Shown here in pieces: positions 46,047-54,885 of a stretch of DNA of 64,000 bases (positions within the stretch are counted from its first letter, which is position 1; the number at the start of each line of letters is the position of its first letter). This DNA is from an uncultured Coriobacteriaceae bacterium. Lineage in GTDB: Bacteria > Actinomycetota > Coriobacteriia > Coriobacteriales > Eggerthellaceae. Both the position numbers and the translations under genes were made by a program. The notes under the pieces are model-generated. The model made no database searches. It saw only the letters and a list, made by a program, of their open reading frames with translations, and was not told the origin of the DNA. The stretch spans positions 186,001-250,000 of the forward strand of contig CALDCB010000012.1 in the NCBI GenBank assembly GCA_937937585.1. The letters run 5' to 3'.

Positions 46047-46583
46047 ATGGCAGCACGAGCTAAACGACACGAACGCACGGTTGCGCGCGAAAGCGCGTTG
46101 GCACTTCTGTATTCAAGCGACATCACTGACGAATCGGTGGCGGATATCGTCGACGCCGGCCAGTACCCGGCCGACGACATCGAGTTCGCTCCGTACGCCG
46201 AGGCTCTTGTCCGTGGCGTGCAGGCTCATCGCGCAGAAATCGACGAGCGCCTCTCGTCTACTTCCGAAAATTGGGCCCTCGACCGCATGCCGGTTGTCGA
46301 TCGCGCTATCCTTCGCCTTGCCGTCTACGAGATGATCTACGTCGACGAGGTTCCCGTTTCCGTCACCATCAACGAGGCCGTTGAGCTTGCAAAGGCATAC
46401 GGCGGCGAGGACGATTCTTCTCGCTTTGTGAACGGCGTTCTTGGCCGCATTGCCGCAGGCATCGACGCCGAAGACGCCGAGCCGGCTCTGGAAGAGCCGA
46501 GCGACAGCGTCCAGGTCGTCGATGCTTCCTCGGAAGCCGCTGGCGACGAAATCCTTGAGGGTTCCGAGCCCAAGGAAGACTAA
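46047..46583 (+). CDS. nusB: Transcription antitermination protein NusB with a repeat-encoded tail
   Basis: 178 residues against the usual 130-150. The NusB fold is complete from ARESALALLYSSDIT through NWALDRMPVVDRAILRLAVY to VPVSVTINEAVELAKAYGG and RFVNGVLGRIA. It binds rRNA boxA with NusE for antitermination. The extra roughly 35-residue acidic C-terminus (SDSVQVVDASSEAAGDE...) is encoded partly by the palindromic repeat also found in the AroQ-peptidase linker. xseB follows after two bases. Confidence 0.93.
   Translation: MAARAKRHERTVARESALALLYSSDITDESVADIVDAGQYPADDIEFAPYAEALVRGVQAHRAEIDERLSSTSENWALDRMPVVDRAILRLAVYEMIYVDEVPVSVTINEAVELAKAYGGEDDSSRFVNGVLGRIAAGIDAEDAEPALEEPSDSVQVVDASSEAAGDEILEGSEPKED
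46501..46547. repeat. Palindromic repeat copy inside nusB
   Basis: GCGACAGCGTC (46501-46511) is followed 12 nt later by GCTTCCTCGGAAG (46524-46536) and CCGCTGGCGAC. The same tail-spacer-core order, also with a 12-nt spacer, separates copies 2 and 3 at 9403-9470. Confidence 0.7.
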
Positions 46584-46585
46584 TC

Positions 46586-46900
46586 ATGGCTTCCCACGAC
46601 CTTGACACATTCGCTGGCGTGAAGACGCGCTTGAGCGAGATCGTCGACGAAGTGAGCAACGATGCTCTCTCGCTTGACGACGCCCTCGCCCTGTACGAAG
46701 AGGCGGTTACCCTCGGTCTTCGCGCCAGCGATCTGCTTGAGGCCGATATCGACGCCGATGCAGATGCGGAAGACGGGTCTGCTTTGGAAAATCCTGACGA
46801 CAACGCTAATGCCGCAGGCGCTTCTGCCGAAGCGCCCGGCAATGCGCGTGCTGCCGCTTTGGGCGAAGCCGCAGCAGTTGCCGGTCAGGGAATCGCGTAA
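46586..46900 (+). CDS. xseB: Exodeoxyribonuclease VII small subunit
   Basis: 104 residues. The first 60 match XseB: TFAGVKTRLSEIVDEVSND, LSLDDALALYEEAVTLGLR and the following helix. The remaining roughly 45 residues are an Ala/Asp-rich disordered tail not usual in the family. xseA is not in this window. The gene is two bases after nusB and ten before dxs, within the same operon. Confidence 0.85.
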   Translation: MASHDLDTFAGVKTRLSEIVDEVSNDALSLDDALALYEEAVTLGLRASDLLEADIDADADAEDGSALENPDDNANAAGASAEAPGNARAAALGEAAAVAGQGIA

Positions 46901-46909
46901 GGAGCCGTT

Positions 46910-48805
46910 ATGGCTAACCGAATCCTCGATTGCGTATCTTCGCCAGAGGACTTGAAGATCCTGAGCGATGACGAACTTCAGATCCTTGCGCTTGAAATCC
47001 GTGAGGAGATAATCAAGGTAACTTCCAAGACGGGCGGTCACGTCGCTTCGTCTTTGGGAGCCGTCGAGATCATCCTTGCCGTTCATTCGCTCATCAACAG
47101 CCCGCATGACAAGTTCATCTTCGACGTCGGACATCAAGCGTATGCGCATAAGCTGGTCACGGGCCGTTTGGCCGAGTTCCCGACCCTTCGCCAGTTCGGA
47201 GGAATCTCCGGGTTCCCGCGCCCCAAGGAAAGCCCGCATGACGTTCATCCTTCTGGGCATGCTTCCGATTCCATTTCCATCGCGCTGGGCTTGGCTCAGG
47301 CGCGCAAGCTGCAGGGTGGCGACGAGAAAGTCGTTGCCCTTATCGGCGACGCTTCGCTTTCGGGCGGCATGGCATTCGAGGCCCTGAACCTTATCGGTCA
47401 GCTGCAGTTGCCGCTGGTCATTATCCTGAACGACAACGAGATGTCCATCTCGAAGAACGTCGGCGGCTTGATGAAGCATCTTGGCGCAATCCGCACCACC
47501 ACGAAATACCGCCAGGCGCGCGATAACGCTCAGGCTCAACTTGAGAACGCGGGCGCGCTGGCTAATGCCATGGTCTCGTTCGGGCGCAACGTGAAGGAAT
47601 CTATGAAGCAGTTCGTGCTGCCTCAGTCGTCCATGATGTTCGAGCAGCTGGGTATTCTGTGCACGCCGCCTGTTGACGGCCACGACATCGGTGCCCTTAA
47701 GGAGCTTCTTTCCACGGCGCTTGCTGCAGACGGCCCCGTGCTTATCCATGCTGTCACCAAGAAAGGCGCTGGCTACAAGCCTGCCGAAGACGACCCCGAG
47801 CGTTTCCACGGCATCGGCGCGTTCGACATCGCCACGGGCGAAAGCATCAAGAAGCCCGCAGCTGCGCCCTCCTACACGAGCGTGTTCGGAAAGGCTCTGG
47901 TTGCCGAGGGCAAGGCGGACGAGCGCGTTGTGGCCATCACAGCTGCCATGCGCGGCGGTACTGGCCTTGATGCATTCGCAGAAGCCATCCCCGATCGCTT
48001 CATCGATGTGGGAATCGCCGAAGAGAACGCCGTGGCCATGGCGGCAGGCCTTGCCATTGGCGGAAACAAGCCGGTCGTTGCCGTTTACTCGACGTTCTTG
48101 CAGCGTGCGTTCGACCAGATTCTGATCAACGTCGCTCTGCCCGAGCTCGATGTCGTGTTCGCCATCGACAGGGCGGGTGTCGTCGGCGCCGACGGCTCTA
48201 CTCATAACGGCATGTTCGACATCGCTTACATGCGCATGGTTCCGCATATGCGCGTTATCGCTCCCTCTAACGAGGCCGAGTTGGTGAATGCTCTTCATAC
48301 GGCACTTTTACTGGAGGGTCCCGTTGCCGTTCGTTACCCGCGCGGTCAAGCCGAAGGCGTTCAGGTCCCCGAAACGCCTCGCGAGATTCCGTATGGCAAG
48401 GGCGATATTCGCCGCGAGGGCGAGGATGTGTGCATTCTTGCTTGGGGCGATATGGTGCGCGAGTCGCTGGGCGCGGCCGAGCTGCTTGAAGAGCAGGGCA
48501 TCGACGCGCGTGTCGTCGACATGCGCTGGGTGAAGCCCCTCGATCACGATGCCATCAAGCATGCGGCGGCAACCAAGCTTGTCGTTACCGTTGAAGACGG
48601 CGTTATCGCTGGTGGTGCGGGCGAGGGCGTCATGGAGGTCATGCGCGGCATGGGTAGCCTTACCCCGGCATTGGTTCTGGGTGTGGGCGACCAATTCGTC
48701 ACGCATGGCACTCAGGCTCAGCTTCTCCATTCGCTTGGCCTTGATGCCGAGGGAATCGCCGACAGCGTTTTGAAGCGCTTGGCTCAGGACTCCCTTTCCA
48801 AATAA
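46910..48805 (+). CDS. dxs: 1-deoxy-D-xylulose-5-phosphate synthase
   Basis: 631 residues. Thiamine-diphosphate enzyme joining pyruvate and glyceraldehyde-3-phosphate, the first step of the MEP isoprenoid pathway. The N-terminal domain has FDVGHQAYAHKLVTGR and the ThDP motif GDASLSGGMAFEALN...NDNEMSIS. The transketolase-like centre has DVGIAEENAVAMAAGLA and AGVVGADGSTHNG, and the C-terminal domain follows. AAGGAGCC precedes ATG 46910. It is the last gene of the operon and is closed by a strong terminator. Confidence 0.96.
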   Translation: MANRILDCVSSPEDLKILSDDELQILALEIREEIIKVTSKTGGHVASSLGAVEIILAVHSLINSPHDKFIFDVGHQAYAHKLVTGRLAEFPTLRQFGGISGFPRPKESPHDVHPSGHASDSISIALGLAQARKLQGGDEKVVALIGDASLSGGMAFEALNLIGQLQLPLVIILNDNEMSISKNVGGLMKHLGAIRTTTKYRQARDNAQAQLENAGALANAMVSFGRNVKESMKQFVLPQSSMMFEQLGILCTPPVDGHDIGALKELLSTALAADGPVLIHAVTKKGAGYKPAEDDPERFHGIGAFDIATGESIKKPAAAPSYTSVFGKALVAEGKADERVVAITAAMRGGTGLDAFAEAIPDRFIDVGIAEENAVAMAAGLAIGGNKPVVAVYSTFLQRAFDQILINVALPELDVVFAIDRAGVVGADGSTHNGMFDIAYMRMVPHMRVIAPSNEAELVNALHTALLLEGPVAVRYPRGQAEGVQVPETPREIPYGKGDIRREGEDVCILAWGDMVRESLGAAELLEEQGIDARVVDMRWVKPLDHDAIKHAAATKLVVTVEDGVIAGGAGEGVMEVMRGMGSLTPALVLGVGDQFVTHGTQAQLLHSLGLDAEGIADSVLKRLAQDSLSK

Positions 48806-48828
48806 TCCCTTTCGGAAAACGCTATCTC

Positions 48829-48855
48829 AATGCGCCCTTCGGGGCGCATTTTTTG
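48829..48855 (+). terminator. Terminator after dxs
   Basis: AATGCGCCC (48829-48837), tetraloop TTCG, GGGCGCATT (48842-48850), then TTTT. Confidence 0.92.
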
Positions 48856-48947
48856 CGCATTTGCCGTTCGTGACGACGCGTGCGGGCTTTGCGGCGGACT
48901 TGCTTCGGCGCGTGCAGGCTTCGCAATGGCTATACTTCGGCGCGCGC

Positions 48948-49091
48948 GAAACATTCCCGTAACCGCGAAACAGTTTCCGAAACGATTCGAAACAAGCGTG
49001 TAATCACTGAAAAATTACCAAAATCGGCATTTGATCAGGCAATACACCACTCATTAAAGGAACGTTAATCGTGAAGTAACGACGTTGTAAC
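48948..49091 (+). promoter_or_regulatory. Cluster of GlnR-like boxes before amtB
   Basis: The 405-nt gap before amtB has a run of 5-mers: GAAAC 48948, GTAAC 48959 (6 nt apart), GAAAC 48967, 48979 and 48989, and GTAAT 49000. Further on lie GTAAC 49076 and 49087 (again 6 nt apart). Actinobacterial GlnR sites are built from GTnAC and GAAAC units with 6-nt spacers, often at amtB. The match is suggestive; no glnR gene is in the window. Confidence 0.4.
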
Positions 49092-49210
49092 ACGCCCTCC
49101 CGAGAATCCAAATCGTAGCAAGGGACACCGAAGACGGATGGATCGAAGCGATCGGGAGAGAATCGCACCGATCCCACCGCCTTCCCGATTGGAAGAAAGA
49201 AGGAAAGGGC

Positions 49211-50485
49211 ATGTACGACACTGGTTCAACAGCATTCATGATCGTTTGCGCGATGCTTGTTTTGCTTATGACGCCTGGCTTGGCATTTTTCTACGGAGGC
49301 CTTTCACGGCGTAAGAACGTGGTCAACACGATGATCATGTCGTTCGCGGTCATCGGCATTGTTTCCATTACTTGGACGGTTTGCGGATGGTCGTTCGCAT
49401 ACGGCGGGGATGGCTCCATCCCGTTCTTCGGTGGTTTTGACCAGCTTGGTTTCTTGGGCGGGACAAGCGATATGATCGCCGCAGCGACCGACGTTCCCGA
49501 GGATGCGGTTTACCCCGATATCATCAACTTCGTGTTCCAGATGGCGTTCTGCATGATCACCACCGCCATCATCACCGGCTCACTTGCCGGTCGAATGAAG
49601 TTCGGCGCGGTGTGCGCGTTTGCGGCTGCTTGGACTATCTTGGTTTACCCGCCGCTTGCCCACATGGTATGGGGCGGCGACGGCAGTTTGATCGGCGACA
49701 CCATTGGCGCGCTCGACTTCGCTGGTGGCGACGTTGTCCACATCAGCTCGGGCCTTACCGGCTTGGTGCTTTGCCTGATGCTCGGCAAGCGCAAGGGTTT
49801 CGGCATGATGAGCTACCGTCCGCACAACGTCCCGTTCGTTGCTTTGGGCGCAACCCTTCTGTGGCTCGGTTGGTTCGGCTTTAACGGCGGTTCTCAGCTC
49901 GCTGCCGATGGCGTTGCAGGCTTGGCCGTCATCAACACTGTCGTCGCATCGGGCGCCGCGTTGGTTTCATGGATGATCGTCGAGCGTGTGAAGGTTGGCA
50001 AGCCCACGCTGGTTGGCGCAGCTACTGGTCTTGTTGCCGGCCTGGTTGTCATCACCCCTGCAGCTGGCTTCGTCGAGCCCTGGGCGGCAATCGTCATGGG
50101 TCTGTGCGTCTCCCCGATCTGCTACTTCGCCATTTCGGTTTGCAAGGCCAAGTTCGGCTATGACGACGCGCTTGATGCATTCGGTTGCCACTGCGTCGGT
50201 GGTATCGTGGGCGGCATCTTCACCGGCCTGTTCTGCGTACCCGAGCTGTCTTGGACCGACTTCGGCGGTCTGTTCTACACCGGTGACTTCTCGCTGCTGG
50301 GCAGCCAGATCGCAGGCATCCTGATCACCATCGCGTTCGTGGCAGTGTGCGACGTTGTCCTTGCCCTTATCATCAAGGCATGCTTCAAGGGCGACCTGCG
50401 AGTGAGCGAGGAAGAAGAAGCTCAGGGCCTGGATGTTGCAGCACACGGCGAATCTGCTTACCCGGCATACATTGGCTTGGACTAA
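49211..50485 (+). CDS. amtB: Ammonium transporter
   Basis: 424 residues, 11 membrane helices expected, with the N-terminus outside and starting directly at the first helix. FFYGGLSRRKNVVNTM carries the conserved phenylalanine/GGL segment. DVVHISSGLTGLVLC and DAFGCHCVGGIVGG carry the twin pore histidines. The cytoplasmic C-terminus (about 40 residues) has DLRVSEEEEAQGLD, the region that P-II proteins contact. GGAAAGGGC precedes ATG 49211. It is paired with the P-II gene 24 nt downstream. Confidence 0.96.
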   Translation: MYDTGSTAFMIVCAMLVLLMTPGLAFFYGGLSRRKNVVNTMIMSFAVIGIVSITWTVCGWSFAYGGDGSIPFFGGFDQLGFLGGTSDMIAAATDVPEDAVYPDIINFVFQMAFCMITTAIITGSLAGRMKFGAVCAFAAAWTILVYPPLAHMVWGGDGSLIGDTIGALDFAGGDVVHISSGLTGLVLCLMLGKRKGFGMMSYRPHNVPFVALGATLLWLGWFGFNGGSQLAADGVAGLAVINTVVASGAALVSWMIVERVKVGKPTLVGAATGLVAGLVVITPAAGFVEPWAAIVMGLCVSPICYFAISVCKAKFGYDDALDAFGCHCVGGIVGGIFTGLFCVPELSWTDFGGLFYTGDFSLLGSQIAGILITIAFVAVCDVVLALIIKACFKGDLRVSEEEEAQGLDVAAHGESAYPAYIGLD

Positions 50486-50509
50486 GCGATTGCGGAAAGG
50501 ATACGTATC

Positions 50510-50848
50510 ATGAAGAAAATCACGGCAATCGTTCGCCCCGAGAAGCTTGAGGCAGTGAAGGAAGCTCTGTTCGCGGCAAAGGTCAGCGGCATGACGATCT
50601 CTCAGGTCCAGGGTTGTGGCAGCCAGCATGGCTGGAAGGAGTACTACCGCGGCACCGAGGTTCTGCTGAACATGGTTCCGAAGGTGAAGTTCGAGATCGT
50701 CGTTACGGACGAAGAGGTCGATCCCATCGTGGATGTGATCACGTCGGTTGCCCGCACGGGTGAGGTCGGCGACGGAAAGATCTTCGTTTTCCCTGTTGAC
50801 GAGGTTGTTCGCGTGAGAACCGGCGAGCGCGGCGGCGACGCGGTTTAG
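50510..50848 (+). CDS. P-II nitrogen regulatory protein (GlnK type), lacking Tyr51
   Basis: 112 residues; trimeric sensor of 2-oxoglutarate and ATP/ADP that blocks AmtB. IVRPEKLEAVKEAL, PKVKFEIVVTDEEVD and TGEVGDGKIFVFPVDE are family hallmarks. The T-loop reads GWKEYYRGTEVLLNM: the residue at position 51, normally the Tyr that is uridylylated or adenylylated, is Val. Tyr45/46 remain. Control by ligand binding alone is therefore likely. It is placed with amtB, as is usual for GlnK. Confidence 0.93.
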   Translation: MKKITAIVRPEKLEAVKEALFAAKVSGMTISQVQGCGSQHGWKEYYRGTEVLLNMVPKVKFEIVVTDEEVDPIVDVITSVARTGEVGDGKIFVFPVDEVVRVRTGERGGDAV

Positions 50849-50903
50849 TTTGTAGCCATCAGGTGATTGGCGCAGAGCGTCTTTCAGGAATCTATTGATT
50901 TCA

Positions 50904-50935
50904 AGCACGGCAGTCATCGGCTGCCGTGCTTTTTC
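50904..50935 (+). terminator. Terminator after the P-II gene
   Basis: AGCACGGCAG (50904-50913) pairs with CTGCCGTGCT (50921-50930), then TTTTC. Confidence 0.9.
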
Positions 50936-50964
50936 TTGTCGTGATCGACCGTTTGCCGGACGAG

Positions 50965-51030
50965 TTTCACACGAGTATTGCAAAACGTGTGAAAGAAGTG
51001 TTACAAAGTGATAAATCGTAATACTGAAAC
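50965..51030 (+). promoter_or_regulatory. Inverted repeat and GTAAT-N3-GAAAC box before the nik-like operon
   Basis: TTTCACACG (50965-50973) and CGTGTGAAA (50986-50994) form a perfect 9-bp inverted repeat with a 12-nt spacer. GTTAC (51000), GTAAT (51018) and GAAAC (51026) follow. The last two have the same 3-nt spacing as GTAAC-GAAAC at 48959-48971 before amtB. The 309-nt gap holds no gene. Confidence 0.4.
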
Positions 51031-51157
51031 GGAATCGCAATGAAGTGCGTGCGGCCGCCAAAGCCCAATCAGACTTCACCCTCCCTGCGAATACTAGGGG
51101 AGCCAACGCCAAGTTGGCACCTCAATGCGATTATCGAGCGACGAAAGGACGATCGCA

Positions 51158-52819
51158 ATGACAGAACAGACCAACCTCACTCGCCGTACGTTCGCGAAAG
51201 CGCTTGGCGCGGGTGCGATGATGCTGCCGTTCGCCGGGGCTTTGGCAGGTTGCCAGGCAAAGGACAAGGGCGCGGCTTCTTCGGCCGCTGGCAGCTCTTC
51301 CAAGGGAGATGCTAAATCGCAGGTCATTGTGACCATGCCTGCTTCTTCAGAGCCCTCAGCCGGCTTCAATCCCTTTGTTTCTTGGGGTTGTGGCGAGCAC
51401 GTGCACGAGCCCCTTATCCAGTCCACTCTTCTGACCACGACGGTTGACATGGGCTTCAAGAACGACCTTGCCACCGACTACAAGTGCTCTGAGGATGGCC
51501 TGGTCTGGACGTTTGCCATTCGCGACGATGCCAAGTTCACCGACGGCGAGGCCCTTACCGCCAAAGACGTCGCCTTCACTCTTAACGGCATTCTGGACTC
51601 TGAGACCTCGGAGTGCGATCTCTCTATGGTTAAAGAGGTTCGCGCAACCGATGACTTCACGGTTGAGGTCGAACTGAACAAGCCGTTCAACGCATTCCTT
51701 TACACCCTGGCCGTCATCGGCATCGTGCCCGAGCATGCATACAGTGACTCCTATGGCGAAAAGCCCATTGGCAGCGGCCGTTACATGCTTGAGCGCTGGG
51801 TCAAAGGTCAGCAGGTCATCCTTGCGGCAAACCCCGACTACTACGGCGAGGCTCCCAAGATGCAGCGCGTAGTCGTGGTTTTCAAGGATGAAGATGCCTC
51901 CCTTGCTTCGGCTAAGGCTTCGGAAGCGGACGTTGCATACACCACTGCCACGTTCGCAGCCAATCAGCCGAAGGGCTACGACCTGTTGAACTGCGCATCG
52001 GTCGACTCGCGTGGCATCGCGCTCCCCACGGTGCCCGCGAATTCGCCGAAGACTCGTTCCAACGGCGCCGATTACGAAACGGGTAACAATGTCACCTCTG
52101 ACATCGCCGTTCGCCGCGCCATCAACTACGCAATCGATCGCCAGCTGATGATCGATCACGTCCTTTCCGGTTACGGCGAACCTGCTTATAACGTGTGCGA
52201 CGGCATGCCTTGGGCAAGTGACGCCATGCACGTCGCAACCGACGTCGACAAGGCGAAGAGCATTCTGGACGAGGCGGGCTGGGCTGTTGCTTCCGACGGC
52301 ATCCGCGTTAAGGACGGCGTGCGTGCAAGTGTCGAGCTGTACTACCCGGCGAGTGACACCGTTCGCCAGGCTATCGCCAACGAGTTCGCCGATCAGATGA
52401 AGGGCATCGGCCTGGAGGTCAACCTGAACGGCGCGGGCTGGGACGAGATCTACCAGCACGGTTTCAACGATCTGGTTACCTGGGGCTGGGGAAGCAACTC
52501 GCCCATCGAGATGTACAACTTGTACTACTCCAAGGGCACGGGTAACTTCGCTTCCTACAAGAACGAAACCGTCGACAAGCACATCGACGCTGCTCTGTCC
52601 TATGCTAACGTCGAGGACTCTTATGAAGAGTGGAAGCTGGCTCAGTGGGACGGCAGCGAGGGCGTCGGCCCGCAGGGTGGTGCGACTTGGGTTTGGTTCG
52701 CGAATGTCGATCATCTGTACTTTACCAAGCAGAACCTGGTCATTGCCGAGCAGAAGATGCATCCACACGGTCATGGCTGGAGCTTGGTCAACAATGTCGA
52801 TCAGTGGGAATGGGCGTAG
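51158..52819 (+). CDS. ABC transporter substrate-binding lipoprotein, family 5 (nickel/peptide)
   Basis: 553 residues. The N-terminus LTRRTFAKALGAG is a twin-arginine signal, followed by a lipobox LAGC (Cys about 31), so it is exported folded and lipid-anchored outside the membrane. The family 5 fold is seen in TDYKCSEDGLVWTFAIRDDA, KFTDGEALTAKDVAFTLNGI and the PIGSGRYMLERW region. Such proteins bind peptides or nickel complexes. The His-rich ATPase downstream favours nickel. AAGGAC upstream supports ATG 51158. A hairpin separates it from the permease genes. Confidence 0.85.
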   Translation: MTEQTNLTRRTFAKALGAGAMMLPFAGALAGCQAKDKGAASSAAGSSSKGDAKSQVIVTMPASSEPSAGFNPFVSWGCGEHVHEPLIQSTLLTTTVDMGFKNDLATDYKCSEDGLVWTFAIRDDAKFTDGEALTAKDVAFTLNGILDSETSECDLSMVKEVRATDDFTVEVELNKPFNAFLYTLAVIGIVPEHAYSDSYGEKPIGSGRYMLERWVKGQQVILAANPDYYGEAPKMQRVVVVFKDEDASLASAKASEADVAYTTATFAANQPKGYDLLNCASVDSRGIALPTVPANSPKTRSNGADYETGNNVTSDIAVRRAINYAIDRQLMIDHVLSGYGEPAYNVCDGMPWASDAMHVATDVDKAKSILDEAGWAVASDGIRVKDGVRASVELYYPASDTVRQAIANEFADQMKGIGLEVNLNGAGWDEIYQHGFNDLVTWGWGSNSPIEMYNLYYSKGTGNFASYKNETVDKHIDAALSYANVEDSYEEWKLAQWDGSEGVGPQGGATWVWFANVDHLYFTKQNLVIAEQKMHPHGHGWSLVNNVDQWEWA

Positions 52820-52881
52820 GGAACGCCGCCGCGTGAAGAGCGTGAAGGACGCTGCGTCCATGTTCGTCTGATTGGGTAGAG

Positions 52882-52918
52882 GCCCCGTTCGCCGGTTTCA
52901 TGTAGGCGGGCGGGGCTT
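52882..52918 (+). terminator. Partial terminator/attenuator inside the nik-like operon
   Basis: GCCCCGTTCGCC (52882-52893) pairs with GGCGGGCGGGGC (52905-52916, two G-T pairs), followed by only TTT. It probably reduces transcription of the permease and ATPase genes relative to the binding protein. Confidence 0.6.
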
Positions 52919-52930
52919 TAAGGATATCTT

Positions 52931-53929
52931 TTGCCAATGGTTGATTTCATTTTCAAAAACATACTGCGTTTCGTGCTGCTGATGTTCGCGGTCAGCTTCG
53001 TGGTGTTCGCGCTGGTCAGCTTGTCGCCCATCGATCCTATTCAGGCGAATCTGGGCCAGGCCGCCTATGTGAATATGAGCGAGGCGAAGCGCGCCGTGTT
53101 TGCCGAGCATTGGGGCGCAGACACGCCGATGCTCGAGCGCTATGCAAGCTGGATGGCCGGTCTGCTTCACGGCGACATGGGCACCTCACTTCGATTCAAC
53201 GCGCCGGTGTCGCAGGTTATTGCGTACCGTGCCGGCAATTCGCTCATGCTGATGACGGTTGCCTGGGTGGTCAGCGGCGTTCTTGGTTTCGTGCTGGGCA
53301 TTGCCGCCGGCGTGTTCCGCGGTAGCTTCATCGACAAGTTCGTTCGCGTTTACTGCTATGTTCTGGCTGCAACGCCGTCGTTCTGGATCGGCCTTATCTT
53401 GCTAACCGTTTTCGCGGTGCAGCTCGGCTGGTTCCCGTTGGGCCTGTCGGTTCCCGTGGGCGTCTCGGGTGAGGTTTCCTTCGCCGACACGTTGTCGCAC
53501 TTGGCGCTTCCCGCCATCACGCTTTCGCTGGTGGGTGTTGCGAACATCGCGCTTCATACGCGCGAGAAAGTGGTCGACGTTATGGAAAGCGAGTACGTGC
53601 GTTTCGCCCGTGTCAGGGGCGAAAGCACGGGTTCCATCATGAGGCATCACGTTCTGAGGAACGTCGCGCTGCCGGCGCTTACCTTGCAGTTCGCTTCGAT
53701 TTCCGAGATCTTCGGCGGTTCGGTGCTGGTCGAGCAGGTTTTCTCGTATCCGGGCTTGGGTCAGGCCGCCGTTACCGCGGGCGTCGGCAGCGATGTCGCG
53801 CTTCTTGCGGGCATTGCCTTGGTTTCGGCGCTGTTCGTTTTTGGCGGCAACACCATTGCCAACGTGCTTTACGGCGTGATCGATCCGCGCATGAAGACTA
53901 AAACCGCGCAAGGGAAGGCGGTTGCCTAA
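52931..53929 (+). CDS. ABC transporter permease (NikB/DppB-like)
   Basis: 332 residues with six membrane helices and the ATPase-coupling loop EYVRFARVRGESTGSIMRHHVLRN. FGGSVLVEQVFSYPGLGQAA is the typical segment after it. The start is either TTG 52931 (AAGGAT five bases upstream, preferred) or ATG 52937. It is followed by the second permease gene with a one-base TAATG overlap. Confidence 0.9.
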   Translation: MPMVDFIFKNILRFVLLMFAVSFVVFALVSLSPIDPIQANLGQAAYVNMSEAKRAVFAEHWGADTPMLERYASWMAGLLHGDMGTSLRFNAPVSQVIAYRAGNSLMLMTVAWVVSGVLGFVLGIAAGVFRGSFIDKFVRVYCYVLAATPSFWIGLILLTVFAVQLGWFPLGLSVPVGVSGEVSFADTLSHLALPAITLSLVGVANIALHTREKVVDVMESEYVRFARVRGESTGSIMRHHVLRNVALPALTLQFASISEIFGGSVLVEQVFSYPGLGQAAVTAGVGSDVALLAGIALVSALFVFGGNTIANVLYGVIDPRMKTKTAQGKAVA

Positions 53930-54879
53930 TGACAAATCTTGAACCTTGCACGATCGGTGCTTCGAACGAGTCTGCCTCGCAGGCTGCGGCTCCCGTGTCG
54001 GCGTCGGTCTCCCCGTCGCATAAAGATTTGGAACCTGTGCTTTTACATGAGCCTTTGTCGCGCGTTTCCAACCGAAAGGTCACCCTTGGGGTTTGTGTTG
54101 GCTCTGCGCTTGCCTTGGCCGTTGTGGTCGTTGCCGGCTTGCTGCTGAGTGACGAAGCGGTTCGCACGAATTTCGCTTCTAAGAACATGGCTCCGTGCCT
54201 GGCTCACCTGTTCGGCACCGACTGGATGGGTCGTGACATGCTGGCGCGAACCTTGACAGGTCTTTCTACCAGCGTGCTGCTGGGCTTGGTTGCGGCAACC
54301 GCTTCCGCTTTCTTCGCCTTGATCTTGGCTTCGATCGCGGCTCTTGGCGGCAAGAAAGCCGACGCGGTGGTCACCTGGCTGGTCGATCTGGTTTTGGGTG
54401 TGCCGCATATCGTGCTGCTTACCCTGATCTCCTTCGCCCTTGGCAAGGGTTTCTGGGGCGTGGCCATCGGCGTCGCGCTCACTCACTGGCCAAGCCTTAC
54501 GCGCGTGCTGCGCGCCGAGATCCTTCAGTGCCGCGAGGCACCGTATGTGGCGGTTGCGCGCAAGCTTGGGCAAAGCCGTTTGAAAATCGCGCTCACACAT
54601 ATGCTGCCCGCGCTGTTCCCGCAGTTCATCGTTGGATTGGTGCTGCTGTTCCCGCACGCCATCCTGCACGAGGCCGCGGTGACGTTCCTGGGCTTCGGCC
54701 TTTCGCCCGATATGCCGGCAATCGGCATCATCCTAAGCGAGTCGATGGGTTACCTGTCCATTGGCGCATGGTGGTTGGCCGTGTTCCCGGGCCTTGCCTT
54801 GGTGGCATGCGTTCTGCTGTTCGATTTCGCTGGTTCGGGACTTCGCAAGCTCATCGATCCGCATACGGCGCAAAGGTAG
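53929..54879 (+). CDS. ABC transporter permease (NikC/DppC-like)
   Basis: 316 residues. A long, Ser/Ala-rich cytoplasmic N-terminus of about 50 residues precedes six helices. LFGTDWMGRDMLARTLTG is the signature of this permease class. APYVAVARKLGQSRLKIALTHMLP is the ATPase-coupling loop, and HEAAVTFLGFGLSPDMPAIG the conserved end. It pairs with the previous permease as a heterodimer; the ATPase gene begins seven bases later. Confidence 0.9.
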   Translation: MTNLEPCTIGASNESASQAAAPVSASVSPSHKDLEPVLLHEPLSRVSNRKVTLGVCVGSALALAVVVVAGLLLSDEAVRTNFASKNMAPCLAHLFGTDWMGRDMLARTLTGLSTSVLLGLVAATASAFFALILASIAALGGKKADAVVTWLVDLVLGVPHIVLLTLISFALGKGFWGVAIGVALTHWPSLTRVLRAEILQCREAPYVAVARKLGQSRLKIALTHMLPALFPQFIVGLVLLFPHAILHEAAVTFLGFGLSPDMPAIGIILSESMGYLSIGAWWLAVFPGLALVACVLLFDFAGSGLRKLIDPHTAQR

Positions 54880-54885
54880 GTAACC

